DNA of 64,000 bases, taken from Gulosibacter sp. 10 (GTDB lineage Bacteria; Actinomycetota; Actinomycetes; Actinomycetales; Microbacteriaceae). The translations under genes and the position numbers were made by a program. Positions within the stretch are counted from its first letter, which is position 1. Every line of letters starts with the position of its first letter. Positions 20,706 through 28,807 of this stretch are shown here, piece by piece. Location of the stretch: assembly GCF_900163695.1 (NCBI RefSeq), contig NZ_FUIC01000030.1, forward strand, positions 19,112 through 83,111. The letters are read 5' to 3'. Below the pieces are notes generated by a model. That model had not been told where the DNA came from, ran no database searches, and saw only the letters and a program-made list of their open reading frames with translations.

Positions 20706-21514
20706 TGACGCTTGCGGTGGAGCACGGCACCTTCGGATACCGGCGCGCCGCCCCGGTGCTGCGCGACATCTCGTTCGCGGTCGATGCCGGGCGGCTGCTC
20801 GCGGTGCTCGGGCCGAACGGCGTCGGGAAGACGACGCTGCTGCGCACGACGCTCGGGCTGCAGCCGTGGAGCCGCGGCCGCACGCTGCTGGACGGCGCGG
20901 ACATCATGACGATGCCGAGTCACGAGCGATGGCGGCGCTTCGCCTTCGTCCCGCAGGCGCGCAACGCCGCCTCGCTCTCGCTCACCGGTCTCGACATGGT
21001 CACCATCGGCCGGGCCGCGCATATCGGCACCTTCGGGCAACCCGGACGCGCCGACCGGCGCATCGCGCGCGAGACGATGGCCGAGGTCGGCATCGAGCAC
21101 CTCGCGGAGACGCCGTGCGGGCAGCTCAGCGGCGGGCAGTTCCAGATGGTGCTCATCGCCCGGGCGCTCGCGGGCGGACCCGAGGTGCTGGTGCTCGACG
21201 AGCCCGAGACGGGACTGGACTTCCGGAACCAGCTGATCGTGCTCGATCTGCTCGACGACCTCGTGCACCGGCGCGGCCTCACGGTGGTGATGAATACGCA
21301 CTACCCCACGCACGCGCTGCGGGTGGCCGACGAGGTGCTCCTGCTGCGGCGGGACGGCGCACCGCTGCACGGGCCGACGGCGGAGGTGCTCACCAAGGAG
21401 TCGCTCGGCGAGGCCTTCGGCGTCCTGCTCGAGGTGCTCGAGGCCGAGATCGACGGCACGCTCCATCGCAGCGTGCTGCCGCTCAGCGCGATCGAGCGCC
21501 CCGGGGTGGCGTAG
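20705..21514 (+). CDS. Iron-chelate ABC transporter ATPase (FepC-like)
   Basis: 269 residues from the ATG at 20705. Walker A GPNGVGKTT (about 39-47), a Q-loop VPQAR, the signature LSGGQFQMVLIARAL and Walker B VLVLDEPETGLDF, with the switch His in NTHYPTHAL. It energises the FecCD permease. With the lipoprotein and permease genes it makes a complete importer. The stop codon TAG is the first half of a TAGACT hexamer (21512-21517) that may serve as the -10 of the following MFS gene. Confidence 0.95.
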   Translation: MTLAVEHGTFGYRRAAPVLRDISFAVDAGRLLAVLGPNGVGKTTLLRTTLGLQPWSRGRTLLDGADIMTMPSHERWRRFAFVPQARNAASLSLTGLDMVTIGRAAHIGTFGQPGRADRRIARETMAEVGIEHLAETPCGQLSGGQFQMVLIARALAGGPEVLVLDEPETGLDFRNQLIVLDLLDDLVHRRGLTVVMNTHYPTHALRVADEVLLLRRDGAPLHGPTAEVLTKESLGEAFGVLLEVLEAEIDGTLHRSVLPLSAIERPGVA

Positions 21515-21610
21515 ACTCCTCCGGTGCCGTGAACCGTATGCCGGTCCCCGCGGCCGGGTCCGATGACGGATGCCGGGGCGGCGCCGCCTCGGACGGCGAA
21601 GGAGGTGGCG

Positions 21611-22783
21611 ATGCAGTCGAAGACGCTGTTCGACCGGCGCGCGGTGTTCGCGTGCATGGTCGTGATGACCTCGATCGGCCTGCTGGTGGCCACTTACGGC
21701 ATCGCGATCCCGGGGTTCAAGGAGCAGTTCGGGGTCTCGGACGCGGCGGCCGGCGCCGGGCTCGCGCTGCAGTCGGCCGGCGCGGTCGTGGGCGTGCTCG
21801 CGGCGCCCTTCGCGCTGCGGCCCTTCGGCAATCGCACGACGCTGATGGCCTCGGCGGTGCTGCTCGGCGGCGGCGCCCTCGCGCTCGCCTTCGCGTTCTC
21901 GTGGCCGATGGTGCTCGTCTCGGCGCTGATCGCCGGGCTCGGCCTGGGCGGCGTCGACATGCTCATCACGCAGCTGCTGATCATCGGCGCCGGCACCCGC
22001 GGGCCCGCACTCGTCAACGTCGCGCACGGCTTCTTCGGGGTGGGCACGGTGCTCTCGCCGGCCGTCCTGGCGCTGATCGGCACGGACCGCTACTGGGCGA
22101 TCTTCGCATCCGTCGGCGTCGCGAACGCGATCGCCGTCGCGTGCCTGGGCGGGCTCGCGGCCCGCCCCACGCCCGTGGACGCGCCCGAGGAGTCGGGCAC
22201 CCCGGTGGCGCGGGCGCACTGGTTCGTCGGCGCGGCCGTCGTCGCGGGATTCGTGCTGCTCTACGTCACCCACTTCGGCGTGCAGTCGGGCATCGGCACG
22301 TGGGAGCCCACCTTCCTCGGCGCCCTCGGCCACGACGAGTCGAGCGCCGCGTGGGCCACCTCCGGCTACTGGTTCGCGATGGTCGTCGGCCGCTTCGCCG
22401 CGGCCGGGCTCACGCGCCTCGTCGCCATCCCGGTGCTCGTCACCGCGAGCTGCATCGGCATGGCCGCCTCGCTCGTCTGGGCCATGCACGAGCCGAGCGC
22501 GATGTGGGCCTTCCTGCTCTGCGGCTTCTTCATCGGCCCGATCTTCCCGAACGGCCTCACCTGGCTCGCGAGCTCCGGCTTCGCGCACGGCCACCGCTTC
22601 TCCTACGTCGTCGCCGGGTCGATGGTCGGCCAGGCCTTCGCGCCCTGGCTCATCGGCGTGGCGATCGAGCACGACGGCACGACGGTCATGCCCTTCACGC
22701 TGCTGCTCATCGCGCTGGGCGCGGTCCTCGCGGCCGTCGGGCTGACCCTCGGGTTGCGACCGCGGGGCGCGGCGGCGGGCTGA
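21611..22783 (+). CDS. MFS transporter
   Basis: 390 residues from the ATG at 21611, where AAGGAGGTGGCG provides a strong ribosome-binding site; an in-frame ATG at 21563 has none. Twelve membrane segments are visible as hydrophobic blocks, with a central loop near residues 185-200. It resembles the FucP/YbjJ branch of the major facilitator superfamily. Position directly after the iron-chelate importer suggests export of a siderophore or import of a related solute, but no signature decides this. The end lies six bases from the convergent TPR-like gene. Confidence 0.85.
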   Translation: MQSKTLFDRRAVFACMVVMTSIGLLVATYGIAIPGFKEQFGVSDAAAGAGLALQSAGAVVGVLAAPFALRPFGNRTTLMASAVLLGGGALALAFAFSWPMVLVSALIAGLGLGGVDMLITQLLIIGAGTRGPALVNVAHGFFGVGTVLSPAVLALIGTDRYWAIFASVGVANAIAVACLGGLAARPTPVDAPEESGTPVARAHWFVGAAVVAGFVLLYVTHFGVQSGIGTWEPTFLGALGHDESSAAWATSGYWFAMVVGRFAAAGLTRLVAIPVLVTASCIGMAASLVWAMHEPSAMWAFLLCGFFIGPIFPNGLTWLASSGFAHGHRFSYVVAGSMVGQAFAPWLIGVAIEHDGTTVMPFTLLLIALGAVLAAVGLTLGLRPRGAAAG

Positions 22784-22789
22784 CGCCGG

Positions 22790-24274
22790 TCACCAGGTGG
22801 GCACGGGCGGCCGCGCATCGATCGCGCCCCCGTACCAGCGGCCCGCATCCGCCGAAGGGGCCGCCAGCACGATCGCGTCGGGGGCGAAGCGCAGCGGCGG
22901 CGGCGCGGCCGCCAGCAGCGCGCCCCGCTTCGAGGCGCCGCGGAACTCGGCGCCGGCGGCGAGCAGCTCCACCAGCTCGGCCACGACGCGCTTCTCGCCG
23001 AGCTCGAAGGCGAGGGTGCAGGCCAGGTGCACCGCGGCGCGCGCGTGATGCTCGGCGAAGCCCCGCCGCGTCGCCACGGCCTCCGCGTCGAAGCTGCGCC
23101 GATGCAGGTAGACCGCGGCGGGCAGGCACCGCTCGAGCGCGGCGCGCAGCACGGCGCAGGACTCCGGGACGACCTCGGGATGCCATTGCGCGAGGTACGA
23201 GGCGGCCGTGTAGTCCACCGCGGCCAGCAGCAGCGGCTGGTCGAGCCCCTGGAGCATCACCCGCGCCTCCTCGACCTGCCCGATCGCGGCGGCGTGCAGC
23301 TCGACGTCCGCGGCGAGCAGGGCGCAGTCCTGCGTGGCGGCCGAGCAGCGGATGAGGGTCGTGGCGAGGTCGAGCTGATGCCCCGCCCGCCGCGCATCCG
23401 CCACGGCGCGCTCGAGCTCGACGCGGGCGGCCTCCACCTCCTCGCCCCGGTGGGCCCGGGCCGCGCCGGTCTTCCGCGCCTCGGCCCGGTGGGTGATGCC
23501 GAGCACGTGCTCGTAGGCCTCCACGTGGTCGACGTAGCGGTCGTAGTGCCCGTACTCGGGCTCCTCGTCCTCGGGCCGCAGCATCTCGAGGTACGCGCGG
23601 AGCTGCAGCAGCGCGCCCTGCTGGTCGACATCGGCGACGAGCGGCTCCGCGCGGTCGAGCACGAGCCGCGCCTCGGCGTGCTCGCCGCAGCGCGCGTGCG
23701 ACTGCGCGAGCCCGATCAGCGCGGTGCACAGCTCGCCGAGCCGACCCGCGGCGCGGTACTCCTCGGCCAGCCGGGCGTAGAGGTCCCGCGCGCGCGGATA
23801 CTCCTGGCGGGCGAACTCCACCGCGGCCGCCGCGATCCGGGCCGAGCGGTCGGTCTCCTCGGGATCGAGCGTGCCCGGCGCGAGCCGGCGCGCGCGCCCG
23901 ATCTCCTCCGCGGCCTCGTCGAAGCGCTGCACGCCGTGCAGCACGCGGCTGCGGGCCAGGCGGGTGCTCGCCTCGTGGTCGTCGAGCCGGTCGGCGGCGA
24001 GCCCGCGCCGGCGCTGCCGGCCGATCGCCGCGAGCGCCTCGTCGAGATGCGCCAGCGCCTCGGAGGCGTCGCCCTCGGCCGCGGCGATCGCGTGCCGGAA
24101 CAGCCCGATCCGGGTCCGCGCATCGTCGGCCGAGGCCGGATCCGCGATGCGCTCGGCGAGCGCGCGGGCCTCCGACAGGGGCCCTTCGTAGGCGGCGTCG
24201 CCCGACTGCAGCAGCGCGGCGGCCCGCTCGAGCAGCTCCCTCACCCGGACCGCCTCCGGCGCGAAATCCTCCAT
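22790..24274 (-). CDS. TPR-like helical-repeat protein of unknown function
   Basis: 494 residues from the ATG at 24274; longer frames run into the divergent gene. The whole protein is helical and Ala/Arg/Glu-rich, with repeating helix pairs that look like degenerate tetratricopeptide repeats (for example residues 60-95 EGDASEALAHLDEALAAIG, 135-165 and 170-210). No signal peptide or catalytic motif is visible. It is divergent, with a 103-base gap, from two unknown genes and, further along, a CHAT protease gene. TPR proteins are common partners of CHAT proteases, so a sensor or scaffold role is possible; that link is inference. Confidence 0.7.
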   Translation of the reverse strand: MEDFAPEAVRVRELLERAAALLQSGDAAYEGPLSEARALAERIADPASADDARTRIGLFRHAIAAAEGDASEALAHLDEALAAIGRQRRRGLAADRLDDHEASTRLARSRVLHGVQRFDEAAEEIGRARRLAPGTLDPEETDRSARIAAAAVEFARQEYPRARDLYARLAEEYRAAGRLGELCTALIGLAQSHARCGEHAEARLVLDRAEPLVADVDQQGALLQLRAYLEMLRPEDEEPEYGHYDRYVDHVEAYEHVLGITHRAEARKTGAARAHRGEEVEAARVELERAVADARRAGHQLDLATTLIRCSAATQDCALLAADVELHAAAIGQVEEARVMLQGLDQPLLLAAVDYTAASYLAQWHPEVVPESCAVLRAALERCLPAAVYLHRRSFDAEAVATRRGFAEHHARAAVHLACTLAFELGEKRVVAELVELLAAGAEFRGASKRGALLAAAPPPLRFAPDAIVLAAPSADAGRWYGGAIDARPPVPTW

Positions 24275-24338
24275 GGAGGCATCCTGCCACCGGCGGGCGG
24301 CGGAACGCTGCGATCGGGGGACCGGCGCGCCCGCGTCG

Positions 24339-24344
24339 TAGACT
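24339..24344 (+). promoter_or_regulatory. -10 box before the first gene of the CHAT-linked group
   Basis: TAGACT, nine bases before an in-frame ATG at 24354 and 33 bases before the preferred ATG at 24378. The downstream start has a good GGAAGGA site. No -35 is evident. Confidence 0.45.
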
Positions 24345-24377
24345 CTGGGAAGGATGGAGGGCCGGGAAGGACGGGAC

Positions 24378-25700
24378 ATGGCGGCACGACCTCGCACGGC
24401 GGTCATCGCCGACGCCTGGCGGGCCGCCGGGATCGACGCGCCGGCGTTCACGAACCGCGAGGGCCGCGTGCTCGCCCGCGCCGTGAAGTGCCTGATCGAC
24501 CCGCTCGTGCTCAGGCCGCGGGATCGCGCGGGACTCGCGCGTCCGCTGCTCGACGAGGCGGCGGCCGAGGAGGTCCGCCGCGAGCTCGCCCGGCAGCGCG
24601 GCCGCCTGGAGGCCGCGGGGGAGTGGTTCGCGCTGCTGCGCCGGGAGCGGCGCAGGCGCGGGATCACCGCCGGCGACGTCCAGGAGCTCTACTTCCCGCG
24701 CGCCTACGAGCTCGCGGCGCTCGCGGGCCCGCCGGGCGCCGACGCGCAGGAGCGCTGCGCGGCGATGCTCGCCGAGGTGCACGCCGAGGAGTCGGGCGCG
24801 GCCGCGGTGCGGGAGTACCTGCGCGACGAGGACGCGCTGCGGCGGGCCGAGGCCGACCTGCGCCGGGCCTGGCGCGGCGCGCCGGAGGCCGTGACGCCGC
24901 AGGCCGAGGCGCTGCCGAGCCTGCTCTTCGCGCTGCTCGACGAGTGCGGGGAGATCGCCGCGCGGCGCGGCTTCGGCGCGCTCCTCGCCTCCGGGGCACC
25001 GACGGCGGCGGGGCTCGATGCGCGAGGGCGCGCGGGCGTCGTCCGGGAGCTCGCCGAGCGGCTGCGGGCGGAGGAGCCCGGCGGCGCCGTCTCCGCGCAC
25101 GATCCGCTGGCCCCGCCGCCCGTCCTCGAGCGGGCCGCCTCCGCCGCCGCGCTCGATCGCGCCCTCGCGGATCGCGTGCGCGCCGCGCTGCGGCGCCTGC
25201 GCGATCGGGGGACGGACGAGCCGATCGCCGAGCGCTTCGCGGCGGAGGCGGCGCGCACCGCGGCCCCCTGGGGGCTCGAGTCGCCCGCGCAGCAGACCGT
25301 GTTCTGCGCCGGCATCGCGCTCGCGCTGTGGCTGCGCCCGCTCGACGCGAGCGCGCCGCCCGAGGCGCCGAGGCTCGCGCGGGAGCTGCAGGCGCGGGCC
25401 CGCAAGGAGGCGTTCGTGCTCCGCGCCCGCCGCCTGCTGTGCGAAGGCGAGGCGGTGCACCCCGGCCAGCGCCCCGTGGTCGACGAGCTGCGGGCGTTCG
25501 CCCGCCCCTACCTCGCCCGGCTGTGGACGCGGCTGCACGGCCGCGACGTGCTCGGGGAGGCGGTCGCGGATGGGCCCGAGGCGCTCGAGCTGCTCTCGGG
25601 CATCCTCCGCTCGGTGCTGCAGGATCAGAAGCAGCGCATCCGCAGGCTGCTCGAACGGTCGCGGACGTCGGGGGAGGCGGTGCGCCATGCTGCTGCGTAG
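24378..25700 (+). CDS. Unknown helical protein, CHAT-linked gene 1
   Basis: 440 residues from the ATG at 24378, chosen for the GGAAGGA six bases upstream; the ATG at 24354 is an alternative. I do not recognise a domain. The protein is predicted almost entirely helical, very rich in Ala, Arg, Glu and Leu, without a signal peptide or membrane segment. Notable stretches are LYFPRAYELAALAG near residue 105 and LRRLRDRGTDEPIAERFAAEA near 275. It overlaps the next gene by 14 bases, so the two are surely co-translated. It is divergent from the TPR-like gene and lies 1.8 kb before the CHAT gene. Confidence 0.75.
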   Translation: MAARPRTAVIADAWRAAGIDAPAFTNREGRVLARAVKCLIDPLVLRPRDRAGLARPLLDEAAAEEVRRELARQRGRLEAAGEWFALLRRERRRRGITAGDVQELYFPRAYELAALAGPPGADAQERCAAMLAEVHAEESGAAAVREYLRDEDALRRAEADLRRAWRGAPEAVTPQAEALPSLLFALLDECGEIAARRGFGALLASGAPTAAGLDARGRAGVVRELAERLRAEEPGGAVSAHDPLAPPPVLERAASAAALDRALADRVRAALRRLRDRGTDEPIAERFAAEAARTAAPWGLESPAQQTVFCAGIALALWLRPLDASAPPEAPRLARELQARARKEAFVLRARRLLCEGEAVHPGQRPVVDELRAFARPYLARLWTRLHGRDVLGEAVADGPEALELLSGILRSVLQDQKQRIRRLLERSRTSGEAVRHAAA

Positions 25701-26823
25701 CCGGGAGGGGCTGCTCGCGCTCGAGCCCGAGGGCGTCGAACCGCCGCCGGGCCGGGTGCTCGAGCTGCGCGTGCTCGAATGCGCGGGCGCCGTGCTCGAA
25801 TGGCCGCTCGACGCTGCGGCGACGGACCCGCCGCGCATCTCGGTGCTCGACGCGGCGGAGGCCGACTGGCTGTGGATGCTCCTGGGCGAGGCCGCGCACG
25901 TGGCGCTGCTGGAGGAGGCCGCCCGGCTCGCCGACGCAGCGCCCGACGCTCGGCAGCTGCCGGTGGAGCTCGACGGGACGCTGGCCGCCGAGCTGCACCG
26001 GCTCGCGCACGCCCGCTGGGCCGCGTCCTGGTGGCCGGAGAGCCCCGCCGACGGCATCCCGGGCCTCGACGCCGCGCTGCTCGACGCCGAGGCGCTCGAA
26101 CTCGCCGAGGCGCTCGAGCCCTGCCTCGGCGAGGCCGTGGACGAGGACCGGGCGCGATTCGAGCGGCACGGCCCGGAGCCGTACCGGGTGTATGCGCACA
26201 GCCCCGAGCCGCGGATCGCCGCGCTCGCCGCCGCGGCCCTCGGCCGGCTCGAGGAGGACGCGCCGGGGGCCGGCGCCGCCGGGGGCGGCCCGGCCGGATC
26301 GGGTGCATCGGTGCGGGAGGCGGGCGGATTCGCGGATGCGGATCGGTACGCGCTCGCCGCCGGCTACGGCGGGGGCGGGGCTCGCCTCCCGGAGGGCGTG
26401 CTCTCGGGCACTGCGCCCATCTGCTGGCAGGCCGTGCCTCCGGGATGCTTCGACGCCGGCGAGTCCGCGCTGCGGTGGTCCATCGAGGCCGGCGCGGCGC
26501 CCCGGCTGGCACTCGCCGCCCGCCTGCTGCCGAAGGCGGACGTGCGCGGCCTGGCCGTCGAGATCCGCGTCGGCGACGCGGCCGATGCCGCCGTGACGGC
26601 CGAGTTGCGGGCGGACGGCACCGCCGAGGCGGCGCTGCCGCTCGCGCCGGCGACGGTCTGGCTGCTGCGGCCCGAGGACGTGCACGTGCGCATCGGCCCG
26701 GCGGTCGAGGAGCCCCCGGCCGTGCGGGCACGGGTGCGCGCCCATGCCGAGGCGCGGCTCGATACCGGGCGCGGCCTGCCGCTGCTGGCCGCGGAGCTGG
26801 AGGCGGCCCGGCGCCGCTACTGA
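25687..26823 (+). CDS. Unknown protein, CHAT-linked gene 2
   Basis: 378 residues from the ATG at 25687, overlapping the previous gene by 14 bases. No recognised domain. The first 180 residues look mixed helical (LDAAEADWLWMLLGEAAHVALL), then comes a Gly/Ala-rich linker around residues 195-215 and a C-terminal part (230-340) that looks beta-rich (ALRWSIEAG, LAVEIRVGDAAD, AALPLAPATVWLLRPED). Two isolated Cys residues lie in PICWQAVPPGCFDAG. Cytosolic: no signal peptide. Context is an operon with the 440-residue protein and, after an LpqH-like gene, a CHAT protease. It could be a protease substrate or adaptor, which is only a hypothesis. Confidence 0.75.
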   Translation: MLLRSREGLLALEPEGVEPPPGRVLELRVLECAGAVLEWPLDAAATDPPRISVLDAAEADWLWMLLGEAAHVALLEEAARLADAAPDARQLPVELDGTLAAELHRLAHARWAASWWPESPADGIPGLDAALLDAEALELAEALEPCLGEAVDEDRARFERHGPEPYRVYAHSPEPRIAALAAAALGRLEEDAPGAGAAGGGPAGSGASVREAGGFADADRYALAAGYGGGGARLPEGVLSGTAPICWQAVPPGCFDAGESALRWSIEAGAAPRLALAARLLPKADVRGLAVEIRVGDAADAAVTAELRADGTAEAALPLAPATVWLLRPEDVHVRIGPAVEEPPAVRARVRAHAEARLDTGRGLPLLAAELEAARRRY

Positions 26824-26945
26824 CGGGGCGCTTCGGCTCCGGCTCCCGGATTCGGCCCCGCGAACCCGTGATCGGTAGCCCCGGCCCGGTCGTAGCGTTT
26901 CGGCGACGGGCGCCGAAGGGGCGGCCGCAGACCGGAAGGACCATC

Positions 26946-27482
26946 ATGAACCGCAAGCACCTCGCCGCCGTCGGCACGGCCATGACGCTGCTCGCAGCGC
27001 TCACCGCGTGCAGCAGCCCCTCCGACGGCGGCGCCGACACGGATTCGAAGGTCGAGGAGACCGCGGCGGAGCAGCCGGCCGGGGACGCGCCCGCCGAGGA
27101 GGGCGGCGCGGCTTCGGCCGGGAGCGGAGTCGAGATCACGGTGGCCGGCGAGACCGTCGAGGTCGCCGACCCGCAGATCGTCTGCGAGGAGGCCGGCGGC
27201 ACGCTGAACATCGCCGTGGCCTCGAGCGACCTGAGCGCCGACTCGGGGCAGGGGCTCGGCGCCGTGCTCGGCACCGGCGACGCGCCCTCGGTGCAGAGCG
27301 TCGCGCTCGTCACGACGGGCGGCGACGCGGTCGCCTACCAGGAGGGGACCGGCCAGGGCTCGGCCGAGGTCGCCGTGGACGGCGACACGTACACGATCAC
27401 CGGCGAGGGGATCGTCGCCGATCTCGAGAACCCCACGAGCGTCGAGACCGCCGAGTTCAGCTTCGCTGTCACCTGCCCCTGA
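26946..27482 (+). CDS. LpqH-like (19-kDa antigen family) lipoprotein
   Basis: 178 residues. The signal peptide ends in the lipobox LLAALTAC, followed by an acidic, low-complexity linker (about residues 25-60) and a beta-rich domain. Its motifs parallel the mycobacterial 19-kDa lipoprotein family: EVADPQIVCEEAGGTLNIAV, SVQSVALVTTGGDAVAY, GTGQGSAEVAVDGDTYTITG and a C-terminal FAVTCP, with the two Cys that can pair. Known LpqH proteins are surface lipoproteins and Toll-like receptor 2 agonists; the cell role is not settled. It separates the two unknown genes from the CHAT gene and may be an unrelated insertion. Confidence 0.85.
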   Translation: MNRKHLAAVGTAMTLLAALTACSSPSDGGADTDSKVEETAAEQPAGDAPAEEGGAASAGSGVEITVAGETVEVADPQIVCEEAGGTLNIAVASSDLSADSGQGLGAVLGTGDAPSVQSVALVTTGGDAVAYQEGTGQGSAEVAVDGDTYTITGEGIVADLENPTSVETAEFSFAVTCP

Positions 27483-27507
27483 CCCCGGGCGGGCCGCGTG
27501 GGCATGC

Positions 27508-27513
27508 GAGACT
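27508..27513 (+). promoter_or_regulatory. -10-like box six bases before the CHAT gene start
   Basis: GAGACT ends six bases before the ATG at 27520 and no ribosome-binding site intervenes, which suggests a leaderless transcript for the CHAT gene. It deviates from TAGACT at the first base, so support is modest. Confidence 0.35.
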
Positions 27514-27519
27514 CTTCGC

Positions 27520-28797
27520 ATGCCCACGCTCATCGTGAAGTACATCGAGGCCGTCGACGGCTATTTCTCGTGGCGCTGGGACGACCGGCCCGAGCTCGTC
27601 GAGGCCGGGCGCATCGGCGCCGAGAACCTCGCGAAGATCGACGCGCTGCTCGCCCGCACCCTGCCCGAGCCGGCATCCGGGGCGCCGGGCGGCGACGCGG
27701 AGCCGCTCGACCGGGCGATCGCGCGGGCCCTCTCCGAGGGCGCGCTCGCCTCGCCCGAGGCCGCGGCCGCGCTCGGCGGGGCCCTCGCGGACGCGCTGCT
27801 GCCGGCCCCGCTCGTCGAGGCGCTCGCGAGCCGCCGCACCGAACGGGCGCGCCTGCGCATCCAGCCCTCGCCCCGGCTCGCCCGCGTGCCCTGGGCGCTG
27901 CTGCGCCCCCGCCCCGCGCGCGAGGCGCTGCTCGAGCTCGCGACGATCGAGATCGGGGTGCCGCGGGCCGCGCTCGCCGCGGAGCAGATCGGCACGGCGC
28001 CGGTCGGGGCGGCGCCGATGGGAGTGGAGCCGGTCGGGGCGGATCCCACGGCGCCGGACGGCGCCCGCGTGCTCGTCGTCGATCCGCGCGTGCCGGGCGC
28101 CGCGGCGGACTCCGCGCTCGGCTCGGTGCTCGGCCGGCCCCGCGAGGGGGATGCCCTCGCCGGGCTGCTCCGCGCCGACGCGCCGGCCCTCCCGCCGGCG
28201 ACATCGGTCGAGGAGCTCCTCCGCAGGTCGGACCTCGACCGAGACTGGCTTCGCGAGGCCTGCGCCGCCGCCGCAGGCCTCCTCTACGTCGGCCACGTGA
28301 CCCGCGCGGATCCGGCGGCGGACGGCGGCGAGACCGCGGCCCTGCACCTCGCCGACCGCGGGCCGGACGGCGCGCATCTGCCGCTCGCCGCGCGCGACAT
28401 CCTCCTCGGCGGCTGGCGCATCCCGCCGCGCGTGGGCCTCGTGGCCTGCGGCTCGGGGGCCGACCTGCGCTCCTCGGAGCCGATGGGCATCATGTCCGCG
28501 ATGCTCCTGCGGGGCGCGCGCATCGCGATCGCCGCGGCCTGGGCGCTGCCCACCGATCGCGCCCTCGCCCGCGGCGGGGACCTCGGCGGCCGGTCGCCGC
28601 TGCGCGAGCTCGTCCTCGCGGTGGACGCCGCCCTGCTCGATGAGGACCCGGCCGCCCGCCTGAACGCGTGGCAGCGCGAGCGGGCGGCCGCCTGGGAGCA
28701 CGGCGGGGCGCTCGCGGACACGCCGCTGCTGTGGGCCTCGGCATTCGTCACGGAATCCCTCGAACGGAGGGGGCGCGCGGTCATCCCGGCTCGGTAG
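27520..28797 (+). CDS. CHAT-domain cysteine protease
   Basis: 425 residues. The C-terminal half (about 225-400) is a CHAT domain of the caspase/separase clan: the catalytic His is His259 in LLYVGHV and the nucleophile is Cys310 in VGLVACGSG, followed by the typical SSEPMGIMSAMLLRGARIAIAAAW segment that packs the large subunit. The N-terminal half is helical with a PRLARVPWALL motif often found before CHAT domains. Known CHAT proteins cut partner proteins in defence or cell-death systems (gasdermin-linked proteases, the TPR-CHAT Csx29 of type III-E CRISPR). No CRISPR or gasdermin is seen here. The neighbouring unknown genes are candidate partners. Confidence 0.88.
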   Translation: MPTLIVKYIEAVDGYFSWRWDDRPELVEAGRIGAENLAKIDALLARTLPEPASGAPGGDAEPLDRAIARALSEGALASPEAAAALGGALADALLPAPLVEALASRRTERARLRIQPSPRLARVPWALLRPRPAREALLELATIEIGVPRAALAAEQIGTAPVGAAPMGVEPVGADPTAPDGARVLVVDPRVPGAAADSALGSVLGRPREGDALAGLLRADAPALPPATSVEELLRRSDLDRDWLREACAAAAGLLYVGHVTRADPAADGGETAALHLADRGPDGAHLPLAARDILLGGWRIPPRVGLVACGSGADLRSSEPMGIMSAMLLRGARIAIAAAWALPTDRALARGGDLGGRSPLRELVLAVDAALLDEDPAARLNAWQRERAAAWEHGGALADTPLLWASAFVTESLERRGRAVIPAR

Positions 28798-28800
28798 ACT
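28795..28800 (+). promoter_or_regulatory. -10 box of lemA, leaderless arrangement
   Basis: TAGACT, whose TAG is also the stop codon of the CHAT gene, ends seven bases before the lemA ATG. That is the usual distance to a transcription start, so the mRNA probably begins at the ATG. No ribosome-binding site is present. Confidence 0.55.
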
Positions 28801-28807
28801 TCGGCGC

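Noticed and set aside
19784..22672. A 962-residue minus-strand reading frame
   Set aside because: It is antisense to the FecCD permease, ATPase and MFS genes, with Arg/Asp/His-rich composition and no domain.
22707..26057. An 1116-residue minus-strand reading frame
   Set aside because: It crosses the divergent gap and runs out of frame over the TPR-like gene and antisense to the unknown genes; it has no supported start.
22790..28797. A type III-E CRISPR or gasdermin system around the CHAT gene
   Set aside because: No repeat-spacer array, gRAMP-like effector, sigma-factor-like partner or small gasdermin-like gene is visible nearby.
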